From NCBI GenBank assembly GCA_036257595.1, contig DATAFF010000135.1, positions 1 through 64,000 on the forward strand: 64,000 bases of DNA, read 5' to 3'. Below are positions 43,474-53,641 of the stretch, one piece after another. A program made the position numbers and the translations under genes. Each line of letters opens with the position of its first letter. The first letter of the stretch is position 1. Source of the stretch: DATAFF01 sp036257595. GTDB lineage: Bacteria > Pseudomonadota > Alphaproteobacteria > Rhizobiales > Aestuariivirgaceae. The notes under the pieces were generated by a model. It was not told the DNA's origin, ran no database searches, and saw nothing but the letters and a program-made list of their open reading frames with translations.

Positions 43474-44916
43474 TCACCGCCGCTGCTCCAGCGCCGCCTT
43501 GACCGCCGCGACGAGCTCGGATTCCGGCACCTCGATCTGCGCGGCGCGCGCCGCTCGCCATTCCTCGCGGCTGTCGATCTGCCGCGCCATATCGGCGCCC
43601 GCCGCCAGATCCTTGATCTGGACAACCTTGCGCTCCCGCTCGTCGGTGCCCTGGATGACCACCAGCGGCGCGCCGCGCCGGTCGGCATATTTCATCTGGG
43701 CCTTCATGCCGGCCGTCCCGAGATACATCTCGGCACGAATCTTTGCCGCCCTCAGTTCATTCGTGAATTTCTGATAGATTCCCATGTGCTGGCGATCCAA
43801 CACGAGCACTACCACGGGTGGAAGCGTCTTCTGGGTCTGGGTACGGCCGAGATGCTTGAGCGCTGCATAGAGCCGCGACACGCCCATCGAGAAGCCGGTG
43901 GCCGGCACCGCCTCGCCGCGGAACCGCGCCACCAAATCGTCATAACGCCCGCCGCCACCGACCGAGCCGAAGCGCACCTGCTGGCCCGCCTCGTCCATGG
44001 TCTCGAAAGTCAGCTCGGCCTCGAAGACCGCGCCGGTATAATAATCGAGGCCCCGCACCACCGAGGGATCGAACCGGATGCGATCCTCGCCATAGCCGGC
44101 GGCGTCGAACAGTAACCGCATCTCGTCGATCTCCGGAGTCCCCACGAACCCGATCTGGTGGCCCTTCAGAGTCCTTCCTTCGGCGAAGCTCACGCTTTCG
44201 CTGATCTGCTCATCGGTTAGTCCCGCCCCCTTTGTGAAATCCCCGGACTCGTCCTTACGCCCCTTGCCGAGTAGCTCCTTCACAGCCTGTGGCCCAAGCC
44301 GGTCGAGTTTATCCAGCGCCCGGAGCCAGATCGTTCGCACCTCCAGCGGAATTTTCAGCTGTTCCTGCACACCGTCCAAGATCTTGCGGCTGTTGAATTT
44401 GACGACATAACTGCCGCGCTCGATCCCCAGCGCTTCCAGCGCGTCGGCCGCCATCATGCAAACTTCGGCATCCGCCGCCGGGCTCGCCGTCCCCACTGTA
44501 TCGGCATCGAACTGCATGAACTGCCGGAAGCGGCCCGGCCCCGGCTTCTCGTTGCGGAACACCCAGCCCGAGCGGTAGCTGCGAAACGGCTTGGCAAGCC
44601 CCTCATAATGCTCGGCGACATAGCGGGCGAGCGGCGCCGTTAGGTCATAGCGCAGCGACAGCCACTGATTGTCCTCGTCCTTGATCGAGAACACGCCCTC
44701 ATTGGGCCGGTCCTGGTCGGGGAGGAACTTGCCCAGCGCGTCGGTATATTCGAGGAATGGCGTCTCGAGCGGCTCGAATCCATAGGTCTCATAGACCCGC
44801 TCGAGGACACGCAGCATCTCCTTGACGCCCTGGATCTCCTCGGCCTCGACGTCGCGAAAGCCCTTGGGCAGCCGCGCTTTCGGTCGTTCCTGCTGTGGCG
44901 ATCGGCCCATGGGCAT
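43474..44916 (-). CDS. hisS: Histidyl-tRNA synthetase
   Basis: HisRS charges tRNA-His. The 480-residue class II enzyme has motif 1 (TPFLEYTDALGKFLPDQ), motif 2 (FRSYRSGWVFRNEKPGPGRFRQFMQFDAD), the histidine signature GLDYYTGAVFEAEL, motif 3 (SVGGGGRYDDLVARFRGEAV then GFSMGVSRLYAAL), and a C-terminal anticodon-binding domain. The ATG at 44916 and the one at 44910 are both possible. It begins the hisS-hisZ-hisG operon. Confidence 0.96.
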   Translation of the reverse strand: MPMGRSPQQERPKARLPKGFRDVEAEEIQGVKEMLRVLERVYETYGFEPLETPFLEYTDALGKFLPDQDRPNEGVFSIKDEDNQWLSLRYDLTAPLARYVAEHYEGLAKPFRSYRSGWVFRNEKPGPGRFRQFMQFDADTVGTASPAADAEVCMMAADALEALGIERGSYVVKFNSRKILDGVQEQLKIPLEVRTIWLRALDKLDRLGPQAVKELLGKGRKDESGDFTKGAGLTDEQISESVSFAEGRTLKGHQIGFVGTPEIDEMRLLFDAAGYGEDRIRFDPSVVRGLDYYTGAVFEAELTFETMDEAGQQVRFGSVGGGGRYDDLVARFRGEAVPATGFSMGVSRLYAALKHLGRTQTQKTLPPVVVLVLDRQHMGIYQKFTNELRAAKIRAEMYLGTAGMKAQMKYADRRGAPLVVIQGTDERERKVVQIKDLAAGADMARQIDSREEWRAARAAQIEVPESELVAAVKAALEQRR

Positions 44917-44989
44917 CCCGGAAAATCGTGAAAGTCGTGCCGGGTTCTAGCGAAACAACCGCAGCCGGGCAAGCCGCGAGCGTAATTTG

Positions 44990-45835
44990 TCAATCACCCC
45001 GCACCACCAGCTGGTTCTGCTCGCCGAGCCCCTCGACCGACAGGCGGATGCGATCGCCCTCGGCGAGGAAGCGCGGCGGCTTCATCCCCATGCCGACGCC
45101 GGCCGGCGTCCCGGTGATGATCAGATCGCCGGCCATCAGCGTCATGAATTGCGACACATAGGAGACCAGGAACCTGACCGGAAAGATCATCTTGGCCGTC
45201 GTGCCGTTCTGAACGCGCTCGCCATTGAGCTCGAGCCATAGCGGCAGCGCCTGCGGATCAGCCACCTCGTCCCGCGTCACCAGCCACGGCCCGACCGGAC
45301 CGAACGTGTCGAGCGACTTGCCCTTCACCCACTGCCCCTTGCGCTCGATCTGATATTCGCGCTCGGACACGTCATTGACCACGGTATAACCGGCGACATG
45401 GTTCAGCGCGTCCGCCTCGCTGACCGCTTTGGCCGGCTGGCCGATGAAGATTCCGAGCTCGACCTCCCAATCCGCCTTGCGGGAGTTGCGCGGCAGGACG
45501 ATGTCGTCATTCGGCCCGCAGATCGCCGACAGATGCTTGTTGAAGATGATCGGCTCCTCGGGAACCGGCAGCCCCGACTCCTCGGCATGGTCGGTGTAGT
45601 TAAGGCCGATGGCGATGAAGTTGCGGATCCCGGCGACCGGGCAGCCGAAGCGCGGCTTGCCGTTGATCAGCGGCAGGCCCTCGCCATCGACCGCCTCGAG
45701 CTTCTCGAGCTCCTGCGGCGAGATCGCCTCGGGCGTGATGTCGTCGATGATCTTCGAAAGGTCGCGCAACTTGCCTGACCGATCGATCAGGCCGGGCTTC
45801 TCGCGCCCGATGGCGCCATGGCGGAAGAGCTTCAT
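44990..45835 (-). CDS. Fumarylacetoacetate hydrolase-family protein
   Basis: The 281-residue protein of the FAH superfamily has IGLNYTDHAEESG, IIFNKHLSAICGPNDDIVLP, the metal ligands in DWEVELGIFIG, YTVVNDVSEREYQ and GDLIITGTPAGVG. The detailed pattern resembles 2,4-diketo-3-deoxy-L-fuconate/L-rhamnonate hydrolases, which yield pyruvate plus L-lactate. The AGGGG site supports the ATG at 45835. It is followed upstream by lutC with 22 bases between them, so it is probably in the lut transcript. Confidence 0.88.
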   Translation of the reverse strand: MKLFRHGAIGREKPGLIDRSGKLRDLSKIIDDITPEAISPQELEKLEAVDGEGLPLINGKPRFGCPVAGIRNFIAIGLNYTDHAEESGLPVPEEPIIFNKHLSAICGPNDDIVLPRNSRKADWEVELGIFIGQPAKAVSEADALNHVAGYTVVNDVSEREYQIERKGQWVKGKSLDTFGPVGPWLVTRDEVADPQALPLWLELNGERVQNGTTAKMIFPVRFLVSYVSQFMTLMAGDLIITGTPAGVGMGMKPPRFLAEGDRIRLSVEGLGEQNQLVVRGD

Positions 45836-45857
45836 GAGTGACCCCCTGTCGGTTTTG

Positions 45858-46553
45858 TCAACGCTCGGGATTCTTGACGATGATGATGTGCAGGCGTTTC
45901 GGCCCATGCGCCCCGAGCTCGAGCCGCTGCTCGATATCGCCAGTGCGCGACGGTCCGGTGATCATGTTGAGGGTGCGCGGCAGCTGACCGGTCCCATAGG
46001 CGCCGCGGATGCGGTCGAACACATCCTCATACGACGCGACGATATCGTTACCTTGAACGACCGCTATATGGGTCTCCGGCAGGAAGTTCAGCGTCGTCGG
46101 ATTGTCCGGTCCCGACAACAGGATCAGCGTCCCCGATTCCGCCACCCCGGCCGCTGCCCGGCTGACCGACACCTCATCGGTCGGTTCCGCCCGCCCGCTC
46201 AGCCGTTCGACCGTCGGCGCCGTTTCCCGCCACGGCAGCTCCGACAACAGGCGATCATTGCCATGGCGAATTCGCGACGGCAGGTTCTGCTGGCGCAGAT
46301 AGTCGGCGATCAGCGCCGGAATGTCGGCCGGTTTGTCGGCTTCGGCCACCGTTGCATGCACCCCCTCGGCCATCGTCCGGAAGAGTGCGATCCGCGCCGA
46401 TCGCTCGAGCTGGCCGCGGCGCGGCACCAGATTGCGCGAATGCTGCGACAGCCGTTCCTCCACCACCCGGCGCCGCGCCGGTTCCTCGCCGCTCACCCCC
46501 AGGCCCTGGCGGATGCGGGAGAAGAGCACCGCGCGATGGTCGAGGTCAGCCAT
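45858..46553 (-). CDS. lutC: L-lactate utilisation protein LutC
   Basis: LutC (LldG/YkgG) is the third subunit of the iron-sulphur L-lactate oxidation complex LutABC. The 231-residue protein has the DUF162 core: VSVSRAAAGVAESGTLILLSG, THIAVVQGNDIVASYEDVF and LNMITGPSRTGDIEQRLELGAHGPKRLHI, with the family pattern GPSRTADIE. The start overlaps the lutB end by 8 bases. Confidence 0.93.
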   Translation of the reverse strand: MADLDHRAVLFSRIRQGLGVSGEEPARRRVVEERLSQHSRNLVPRRGQLERSARIALFRTMAEGVHATVAEADKPADIPALIADYLRQQNLPSRIRHGNDRLLSELPWRETAPTVERLSGRAEPTDEVSVSRAAAGVAESGTLILLSGPDNPTTLNFLPETHIAVVQGNDIVASYEDVFDRIRGAYGTGQLPRTLNMITGPSRTGDIEQRLELGAHGPKRLHIIIVKNPER

Positions 46554-47967
46554 TGGGACGGCGGTCCTGCCACTGGTCCATGAAGGTCCGAGCCTCGGGC
46601 GTCGGAAAGTCGCGGAAGCGCGTCCAGCCGCCGGCGAGCGGCAGCGTCGACATGCGGGGCTTGCCGCGCGACCATAGCCTGAGCGCCCGATTGCCGAGCC
46701 GCGCTACCAGCCGATAAAGCGCCGGCCGCTCGGCCAGGAAAGCCCACAGCTTGAGACCATAGCGGGTAGCTGCCGGCTGCAGGTGGCGCTCGAATTCCCG
46801 CTCGCGCCAATGCCGCATCATGCCGGGCAGCGGAATCTTCATCGGGCAGACTTCCTCGCAGCGCCCGCAAAAAGTCGAGGCATTGGGCAGCTGACCAGCC
46901 TTGTCGAGACCGACCAGCGATGGCGTGAGCACCGCTCCCATCGGGCCGGGGTAAACCCAGCCATAGGCGTGACCGCCGACCGCTTGGTAGACCGGGCAAT
47001 GATTGAGGCATGCGCCGCAGCGGATGCAGCGTAGCATCGGCTGGAACGGCGTGCCGAGCATGGCGCTGCGCCCATTGTCGAGCAGGATCACGTGATATTC
47101 TTGCGGCCCGTCGGGATCCCCGGGCCGCCGCGGACCGGTCGAGAAGGTGGTGTAGCACGACATCTCCTGGCCGGTCGCCGAGCGCGCCAGGAGCCGCAGC
47201 AGCGTCGCCACATCCTCGAGCGTCGGCACCAGCTTGTCGATCGTCGTGAGCACCAGATGGGCCTTCGGCAATATCTGGGTGAGATCGCCATTGCCCTCAT
47301 TGGTCACGATGATCGAGGTGCCGGTCTCCACCACCAGGAAGTTTGCGCCGGTGATGCCCATGTCGGCGGCGATGAACTTCTCCCTGAGCACCAGCCGCGC
47401 CTCATGGACGAGCTTGGCCGCTTCGTCGAGATTGCGCTCGCGCGGCAGATGGGCATGCGCCTGGCGGAAATCGGCTTCGACCTGGTCGCGCGTCAGATGC
47501 ACGGCGGGAGCGATGATGTGGCTCGGATGCTCGCCCCGCAGTTGGATGATGTACTCCCCGAGATCGGTTTCGACCGGCTGAATGCCGGCTGCCGACAGCG
47601 CCTCGTTGAGCTCGATCTCCTCGCCGACCATCGACTTGCCCTTGGTGACGCTGCGGGCCCCGAGCCGTCGCGCAATCGCGATGATGATCCGCTTTGCCTC
47701 CTCCCCATCGGCGGCGAAATGGACATGGCCGCCGCTCGCCTTGACCTTGGCCTCGTAGCGCTCGAGATAGAGATCGAGATGGGCGAGCGTGTGATCCTTG
47801 ATCGCCCGCGCCTGCTCGCGCAGCGCCTCGAACTCCGGCAGCCGGTCGCGCGCCAGGAGACGCTTTTGGATGAAGCCGCGCGGCACGTTCTCGAGCGCCC
47901 GCTGCAGCGCGGCATCGTGGAGCGCCCGTGTGGCATTCTCCTTGAACGCGCTGCTCGTCGTCTCCAT
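46546..47967 (-). CDS. lutB: L-lactate utilisation iron-sulphur protein LutB
   Basis: The 473-residue LutB (LldF/YkgF) has an N-terminal DUF162-type domain (SVTKGKSMVGEEIELNEAL, DMGITGANFLVVETGTSII, NEGNGDLTQILP) and two 4Fe-4S clusters in RCIRCGACLNHCPVYQAVGGHAYG and CGRCEEVCPMKIPLPGM. It oxidises L-lactate together with LutA and LutC. The ATG at 47967 overlaps the lutA stop by one base. Confidence 0.95.
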   Translation of the reverse strand: METTSSAFKENATRALHDAALQRALENVPRGFIQKRLLARDRLPEFEALREQARAIKDHTLAHLDLYLERYEAKVKASGGHVHFAADGEEAKRIIIAIARRLGARSVTKGKSMVGEEIELNEALSAAGIQPVETDLGEYIIQLRGEHPSHIIAPAVHLTRDQVEADFRQAHAHLPRERNLDEAAKLVHEARLVLREKFIAADMGITGANFLVVETGTSIIVTNEGNGDLTQILPKAHLVLTTIDKLVPTLEDVATLLRLLARSATGQEMSCYTTFSTGPRRPGDPDGPQEYHVILLDNGRSAMLGTPFQPMLRCIRCGACLNHCPVYQAVGGHAYGWVYPGPMGAVLTPSLVGLDKAGQLPNASTFCGRCEEVCPMKIPLPGMMRHWREREFERHLQPAATRYGLKLWAFLAERPALYRLVARLGNRALRLWSRGKPRMSTLPLAGGWTRFRDFPTPEARTFMDQWQDRRPNG

Positions 47968-48737
47968 CAGGCGCGATCTCCCCCGCCGATCGGCGGGCCG
48001 CCGGTCTCGCCGGCCAGCACCTCTGCGACATGCCGCACCTCTATGCGAGACCCCTCGCGCGACAGCTTGCCCGCCATGTTGATCAGGCACCCGAGATCGC
48101 CGGCCAGCAGCACCTCGGCGCCGCTCGCCGTTACATTGGCGATCTTCTTGCGCACCATGTCGTTGGAGATCTCGGAATATTTGACGCAGAAGGTGCCGCC
48201 GAAGCCGCAGCACACCTCCGCATCCTTCATCTCGGCGACCTTCAACCCCTTGACCTTGGCGAGCAGCCGGCGCGGCTGGCTGCGGATGTCGAGCTCGCGC
48301 AAACCCGAGCAGCTGTCGTGATAGGTCACCAGCTTGGGGTAGTCGGCATCGATCTCGCCGACCCCCATCACATCGACGAGGAACGACACGAGCTCATGGG
48401 AACGCTCAGCCAGCGCTTCCGCCCGGAACCGGTCGTCCGAGCCTTCGGGAAACAGCGGCGGGTAATGCTTGCGGATCATCCCCGCGCAGGAGCCGGACGG
48501 TGCCACCAGATAGTCCATGTCCTCGAAGGCGGCGATCGTCTGCCGCGCCAGGACGGCGGTGTCGCGACGATCGCCCGAATTGTAGGCCGGTTGCCCGCAG
48601 CAGGTCTGGGTCGGCGGGACCTCGACGATGCAGCCGGCTTTCTCGAGCAGCTTCACCGCCGCAAAGCCGATGGATGGCCGCAGCAGATCGACAAGGCAGG
48701 TCACGAACAAACCGACGCGCGGCTTCCGCCCGAGCAT
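47967..48737 (-). CDS. lutA: L-lactate utilisation protein LutA
   Basis: The 256-residue LutA (LldE/YkgE) has two CCG domains, the cysteine-rich electron-transfer motif: TQTCCGQPAYNSG and DAEVCCGFGGTFCVK, with GSCAGMIRKHYP and YHDSCSGLRELDI between them. The ATG has GGAGAG about nine bases upstream. It is the first gene of lutABC and lies 92 bases downstream of a cytochrome c gene on the same strand. Confidence 0.94.
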   Translation of the reverse strand: MLGRKPRVGLFVTCLVDLLRPSIGFAAVKLLEKAGCIVEVPPTQTCCGQPAYNSGDRRDTAVLARQTIAAFEDMDYLVAPSGSCAGMIRKHYPPLFPEGSDDRFRAEALAERSHELVSFLVDVMGVGEIDADYPKLVTYHDSCSGLRELDIRSQPRRLLAKVKGLKVAEMKDAEVCCGFGGTFCVKYSEISNDMVRKKIANVTASGAEVLLAGDLGCLINMAGKLSREGSRIEVRHVAEVLAGETGGPPIGGGDRA

Positions 48738-48829
48738 TCCGGACTCTCCGACAATGACTCGAGCCGTTATTGCACCGCCAGCTCACGGCGTGCAATCGCC
48801 TTTCCGGCAGGGCTGCCCGATGGTGGATC

Positions 48830-49213
48830 TTACTGTCCCGGCGGGGTCTTCAAATAGGCGATCACATCGGCAAGCTCGTCATCCTTCTTGAGGCCGACGA
48901 ACACCATCTTGTTGCCGGGGATGAATCCCTTGGGGTCCTTGAGATAGGCCGCGAGGTTCTCGTCGGTCCATGTCAGCCCCTCCTCGCCCTTCTTCTTCAT
49001 CGCGTCGGAGTATTTGAAACCATCGACCGAGCCGGCCTTGCGCCCGGCCACATCGCCGAGATGCGGCCCCACCTTGTTGGTCTTTGCGTCGTGGACGTGG
49101 CACACCTGGCACCGCTTGAACACGTTCTTGCCCTTCTCGGCATCCCCCTGGGCCATAGCCGGCGCGGACACGGTGAGAAGTGCGAATGCGGCCAGCGCAA
49201 TCCTGAGTTTCAT
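48830..49213 (-). CDS. Class I cytochrome c (c2/c550 type)
   Basis: This is a 127-residue periplasmic monohaem cytochrome with a signal peptide (residues 1-21, ending APAMA), the haem site FKRCQVCHVHD, and the axial methionine in IPGNKMVFVGLKKDDELADVIAYLK. AGGAGG precedes the ATG. It is divergent from glcD (147-base gap) and upstream of lutABC, so it may carry electrons to the aa3 oxidase from the quinol-linked dehydrogenases. Confidence 0.92.
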   Translation of the reverse strand: MKLRIALAAFALLTVSAPAMAQGDAEKGKNVFKRCQVCHVHDAKTNKVGPHLGDVAGRKAGSVDGFKYSDAMKKKGEEGLTWTDENLAAYLKDPKGFIPGNKMVFVGLKKDDELADVIAYLKTPPGQ

Positions 49214-49360
49214 GCGAACGTCTCCCTCCTTGCGATGCACCGAAATCGCGCATCTTCTCAACCTTCGTGTTCTGATAAATTGATGTACCATCGGCTGGTG
49301 CCACGCTCGGACGGGACGTTTTGTCGCGCTCCGACAAAGCTGTAGCGGATCAAGACCGTC

Positions 49361-50857
49361 ATGACACGTCTGAAAATGCCCGCTCCCGATCAGGCGACGC
49401 TCGCGCGCCGCGGCGAGATCGTCGCTGCCTTGCGCCGCATCGTGCCGGGCGAAGGCGTCATCGACACTGAGGCGCAGCTCCGTGCCTATGAGACCGACGG
49501 GCTCACCGCCTATCGCCAGGTTCCCATGGTTGCGGTGCTCCCGGACTCGGTCGACCAGGTCAGGCAGATCCTGAAGCACTGCCATGCCAACGACATCCGG
49601 GTGGTGCCGCGCGGCGGCGGCACCGGCCTTTCCGGTGGCGCCCTGCCGCTGGCCGATGCCGTGTTGCTCGGCATGTCGAAATTCAACCGCATCCTCGACA
49701 TCGATTACGAGAACCGCTGCGCGACCGTCGAGCCGGGCGTGACCAACCTCGCCATCACCACGGCGGTCGAGGACCGCGGCTTCTATTACGCGCCCGATCC
49801 CTCCTCGCAGATCGCCTGCTCGATCGGCGGCAATGTCGCGGAGAATTCCGGCGGCGTGCACTGCCTGAAATACGGCCTCACCGCCAACAACCTGCTCGGC
49901 ATCGAGATCGCGCTGATCACCGGCGAGCTGATCAGCCTCGGCGGCAAGCATCTCGACAGCGAGGCCTACGATCTCATGGGCGTGGTCACCGGCTCCGAGG
50001 GACTGCTCGGCGTCGTCACCCAGGTCACCGTCCGCATCCTGCGCAAGCCCGAAACCGCCCGCGCGCTCCTGATCGGCTTCCCCGAGATCGAGGCTGCCGG
50101 CCAATGCGTCGCCGACGTGATCTCGCACGGCATCATCCCGGCCGGGATGGAGATGATGGACCGCCTCGCCATCGCCGCAACCGAGGACTTCGTCCATGCT
50201 GGTTACCCCCTCGATGTCGATGCCTTGCTGATCGTCGAGCTCGACGGGCCGCTGCCCGAGGTCGAGCATCTGATCGGGCGGGTGAGCGATATCGCGCAGG
50301 CGAACCGCGCCTCGCTGGTGCGCGCCTCGACCTCGGAGGAGGAGCGGCTCAAATTCTGGGCCGGACGCAAGGCAGCCTTCCCGGCCGTCGGGCGGATATC
50401 GCCGGACTATCTCTGCATGGACGGCACCATTCCCCGCAAGAATCTCCCGGCCGTGCTCAGCGCCATGAGCGATCTCTCGGCCAAATATGGCCTGGCCTGC
50501 GCCAATGTCTTTCACGCCGGCGACGGCAATCTCCATCCGCTCATCCTGTTCGATGCCGGCGAGGAGGACCAGCTCGAGCGCGCCGAGGAATTCGGTGCCG
50601 AGATCCTGAAGCTCTGTGTTCGGATGGGCGGCGTGCTGACCGGCGAGCACGGGGTCGGCGTCGAGAAGCGCGACCTCATGGGCGACATGTTCAGCGAGGT
50701 CGACCTCGCCCATCAGGAGCGGCTCAAATGCGCCTTCGACACCAAGGGCCTGCTCAATCCCGGCAAGATGTTCCCGGTGCTGCATCGCTGCGCCGAGCTC
50801 GGCCGCATGCATGTCCACCGCGGCAACCTGCCATTCGCCGACATTCCGAGGTTCTGA
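49361..50857 (+). CDS. glcD: Glycolate oxidase FAD subunit GlcD
   Basis: GlcD is the FAD-linked catalytic subunit of glycolate oxidase; relatives oxidise D-lactate. The 498-residue protein has the PCMH FAD fold: RVVPRGGGTGLSGGALPL, CATVEPGVTNLAITTAVEDRG, PSSQIACSIGGNVAENSGGVHCLKYG, and the C-terminal FHAGDGNLHPLILFDAGEED and GVLTGEHGVGVEKR. An ATG five codons on is possible. Starts the glcDEF operon. Confidence 0.95.
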   Translation: MTRLKMPAPDQATLARRGEIVAALRRIVPGEGVIDTEAQLRAYETDGLTAYRQVPMVAVLPDSVDQVRQILKHCHANDIRVVPRGGGTGLSGGALPLADAVLLGMSKFNRILDIDYENRCATVEPGVTNLAITTAVEDRGFYYAPDPSSQIACSIGGNVAENSGGVHCLKYGLTANNLLGIEIALITGELISLGGKHLDSEAYDLMGVVTGSEGLLGVVTQVTVRILRKPETARALLIGFPEIEAAGQCVADVISHGIIPAGMEMMDRLAIAATEDFVHAGYPLDVDALLIVELDGPLPEVEHLIGRVSDIAQANRASLVRASTSEEERLKFWAGRKAAFPAVGRISPDYLCMDGTIPRKNLPAVLSAMSDLSAKYGLACANVFHAGDGNLHPLILFDAGEEDQLERAEEFGAEILKLCVRMGGVLTGEHGVGVEKRDLMGDMFSEVDLAHQERLKCAFDTKGLLNPGKMFPVLHRCAELGRMHVHRGNLPFADIPRF

Positions 50858-50861
50858 CGAC

Positions 50862-52076
50862 GTGACCGAGGTCAAGCCTGAGGATCAGGGCGGGGTCACC
50901 GATGCCATTCTGACGGCGATCGCCGAACGAGCCCCGATGGAGATCGTCGGCTCCGCCACCATGCGCACCATCGGCCGACCGCTTGCGACACCCGTGAAGC
51001 TCGATCTCTCGGGTCTCGCCGGGCTCAATTTCTACGAGCCCGAGGAGCTGGTCCTGTCGGCCAAGGCCGGCACCCGGCGAAGCGCGATCGACGAGCTGCT
51101 GCGGGGCCGCCGCCAGGCCTTCGCCTTCGAGCCTCCCGATCTCGCGCGCCTTCTCGGCAGCAATCAGGGCGGCACGCTCGGCGGCATGATTGCCGCCAAT
51201 CTGTCGGGTCCGCGCCGCATCAGGTCGGGCGCCCTGCGCGATCACATTCTCGGCTTCTCCGCCGTCTCCGGCCGCGGCGAAGCCTTCAAATGCGGCGGCC
51301 GGGTGATGAAGAACGTGACCGGCTATGATCTCCCCAAGCTCATGGCGGGGTCCTGGGGAACGCTCTGTGCACTGACCGAAGTGACGATGAAGGTGATGCC
51401 GGCGCCGGAAACCACCGCGACGCTGCTGCTGTTCGGCTTCAACGACGAGGATGCCGGAGCGGCAATGCGCGACGCCATGCGCTCACCCCTCGACATCGCG
51501 GGCGCCGCCCATCTTCCCGTCGATGTCGCCCGCGCCTCCGCCCTGGCCGACATCGCCAATGCCGGCACGTCGGTCACCTTGTTGCGACTCGAGGGGTTCG
51601 GCGAGTCCGTCGCCTTCCGGCTGGCCGAGTTGCAGGCCAGGTTCACCGCCGAGCGGTCCGTGCTTGACCCGCAGCGCTCCGAGACAGCCTGGAGCGAGAT
51701 CCGCGACGTGCATATGCTCGCCGCGCCGCGCGAGCGCATCGTCTGGCGCGTTTCGCTCCCGCCGAGCGACGGTCCGCGGGCCATGAATCACATCCGCACC
51801 GCCGCACCCGCGGCCATCGGCTATTATGACTGGGCAGGCGGGCTGCTGTGGGTGTCCGTGCCGCTCTCCGAGCACGGCTCGGCGCAGGTCGTCCGTGGCG
51901 CCATCCCGCCGGCAACCGGCCATGCGACTTTGATCCGCGGTCCCGAAAGCCTGCGCGCATCGGTGTTCGTCTTCGAGCCGCTTCCGGATCCCCTGGCCAA
52001 GCTGACCCAAAGGGTAAAGCAGGCATTCGATCCGTCCGGGGTTCTCAATCCCGGCCGCATGTACCATTTTGCCTGA
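50862..52076 (+). CDS. glcE: Glycolate oxidase FAD subunit GlcE
   Basis: GlcE is the second FAD-binding subunit. The 404-residue protein has the short FAD-domain pattern: LDLSGLAGLNFYEPEELVLSAKAG, LLGSNQGGTLGGMIAANLSGP and GGRVMKNVTGYDLPKLMAGSWGTL. The C-terminus has the BBE-like PSGVLNPGRMYHF. The start is GTG 50862, 4 bases after glcD, and the stop is 4 bases before glcF. Confidence 0.93.
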   Translation: MTEVKPEDQGGVTDAILTAIAERAPMEIVGSATMRTIGRPLATPVKLDLSGLAGLNFYEPEELVLSAKAGTRRSAIDELLRGRRQAFAFEPPDLARLLGSNQGGTLGGMIAANLSGPRRIRSGALRDHILGFSAVSGRGEAFKCGGRVMKNVTGYDLPKLMAGSWGTLCALTEVTMKVMPAPETTATLLLFGFNDEDAGAAMRDAMRSPLDIAGAAHLPVDVARASALADIANAGTSVTLLRLEGFGESVAFRLAELQARFTAERSVLDPQRSETAWSEIRDVHMLAAPRERIVWRVSLPPSDGPRAMNHIRTAAPAAIGYYDWAGGLLWVSVPLSEHGSAQVVRGAIPPATGHATLIRGPESLRASVFVFEPLPDPLAKLTQRVKQAFDPSGVLNPGRMYHFA

Positions 52077-52080
52077 AACC

Positions 52081-53375
52081 ATGCAGACCCACTTCACCGC
52101 CGCCCAGCTCTCCGACCCGAAGATCGCCGAATCCAATGCGATCATCCGCAAATGCGTCCATTGCGGTTTCTGCACCGCGACCTGCCCCACCTATGTCCTG
52201 CTCGGCGATGAGCTCGATTCGCCGCGCGGCCGCATCTACCTGATCAAGGGAATGCTCGAGAGCGGCGCGCCGGTGACCGCCGACGTCGTGCGTCATCTCG
52301 ATCGCTGCCTCTCCTGCCTGAGCTGCGTGACGACCTGCCCGTCCGGCGTGAACTACATGCATCTGATCGATGCCGCGCGGGTGCATGTCGAAGAGAAATT
52401 CAGCCGGCCGCCGATCGATCGCGCCATCAGGTTCATGATAGCGCAGATCATTCCCGAGCCTGGGCGCTTCCGGATCGCCGCCGAGCTGGCCAAGGTGGCA
52501 CGTCCCTTTGCGGCTTTGCTCCGTAGGATACCCGCCCTCGCGCCGCTCGCGGCGATGCTCGAGCTGGCGCCTGCCAGATTTCCTCCCGTCGATCCCGATG
52601 CGCAGCCGGGCGTTCACCCCGCCACCGGCGAGCGCCGCTACAGGGTCGGGCTGCTGGCAGGCTGCGTCCAGAGCGTGCTCATGCCGCAGATCAACGCCGC
52701 AACGGTCCGCCTGCTCAACCGTCTTGGCGCCGATGTCGTCATTCCGCCCGGTCTCGGCTGCTGCGGCGCTCTCACGCATCACATGGGCCGCGAGCGCGAC
52801 GCGCTGCAACGTGCCGGCACCAGCATCGACATCTGGCTCAAGGAGAGCGCCGAAGCCCCGCTCGATGCCATCGTCGCCAATGCCTCGGGCTGCGGCACCA
52901 TGCTCAAGACCTATGATCACCTGCTGCGCCAGGATGCCGGCAAGCGCGACGGCGCCCGCACCGTGTCGCGCCTCGCCGTCGATATCAGCGAGCTCGCTCT
53001 GCGTCTGGGTTATCGCGGTGAGGCGCCGCGGCGTCTGCGGGTTGCCTATCAATCGGCCTGCTCGCTGCAGCACGGCCAGAAGGTGACGCGCGAGCCGGTG
53101 GCGCTGCTCGAAGCTGCCGGCTTCGAGGTGGTGACGGTGCCTGAAGGCCATCTCTGCTGCGGCTCGGCCGGCACCTACAATCTGCTTCAGCCGGCCATCG
53201 CCACGCGTCTGCGCGACCGCAAGATAGCCAATATCGCGAGCACGCGGCCGGACGTGATCGCGTCAGGCAATATCGGCTGCATCACCCAGATCGGCTCTGG
53301 CACCACGATCCCGATCGTGCACACGGTCGAGCTGCTCGACTGGGCCTCAGGTGGGCCGATGCCGGAGAAGCTGAA

Positions 53376-53379
<4 letters not shown>
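52081..53379 (+). CDS. glcF: Glycolate oxidase iron-sulphur subunit GlcF
   Basis: The 432-residue GlcF passes electrons from GlcD/GlcE. It has two 4Fe-4S motifs, KCVHCGFCTATCPTY and RCLSCLSCVTTCPSGVNY, then two CCG domains, GLGCCGALTHHMG and GHLCCGSAGTYNLLQP. The start MQTHF is preferred to an upstream TTG. The TAG stop (53377-53379) is the first unit of repeat element R4. Confidence 0.95.
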
Positions 53380-53480
<101 letters not shown>

Positions 53481-53641
53481 CCTTAAGCATAATCAGAAAA
53501 ACTCCTGCTCCACCTTGACGGATTGAGAACCAAATCGTCGTAAGCTGCCGAACCGATGACGGCGGCCTGTCTCAAACGCATTCAATCGATAGCGCTCTCG
53601 ATGCGTGCCGCCCGACGACGGACACGGGGCTGAGAGACTTC

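Noticed and set aside
49287..49299. ACCA-N5-TGGT as a GntR/LldR-type operator between the cytochrome and glcD genes
   Set aside because: The arms are only four bases, in the opposite orientation to the usual TGGT-N-ACCA sites, and no GntR gene is adjacent.
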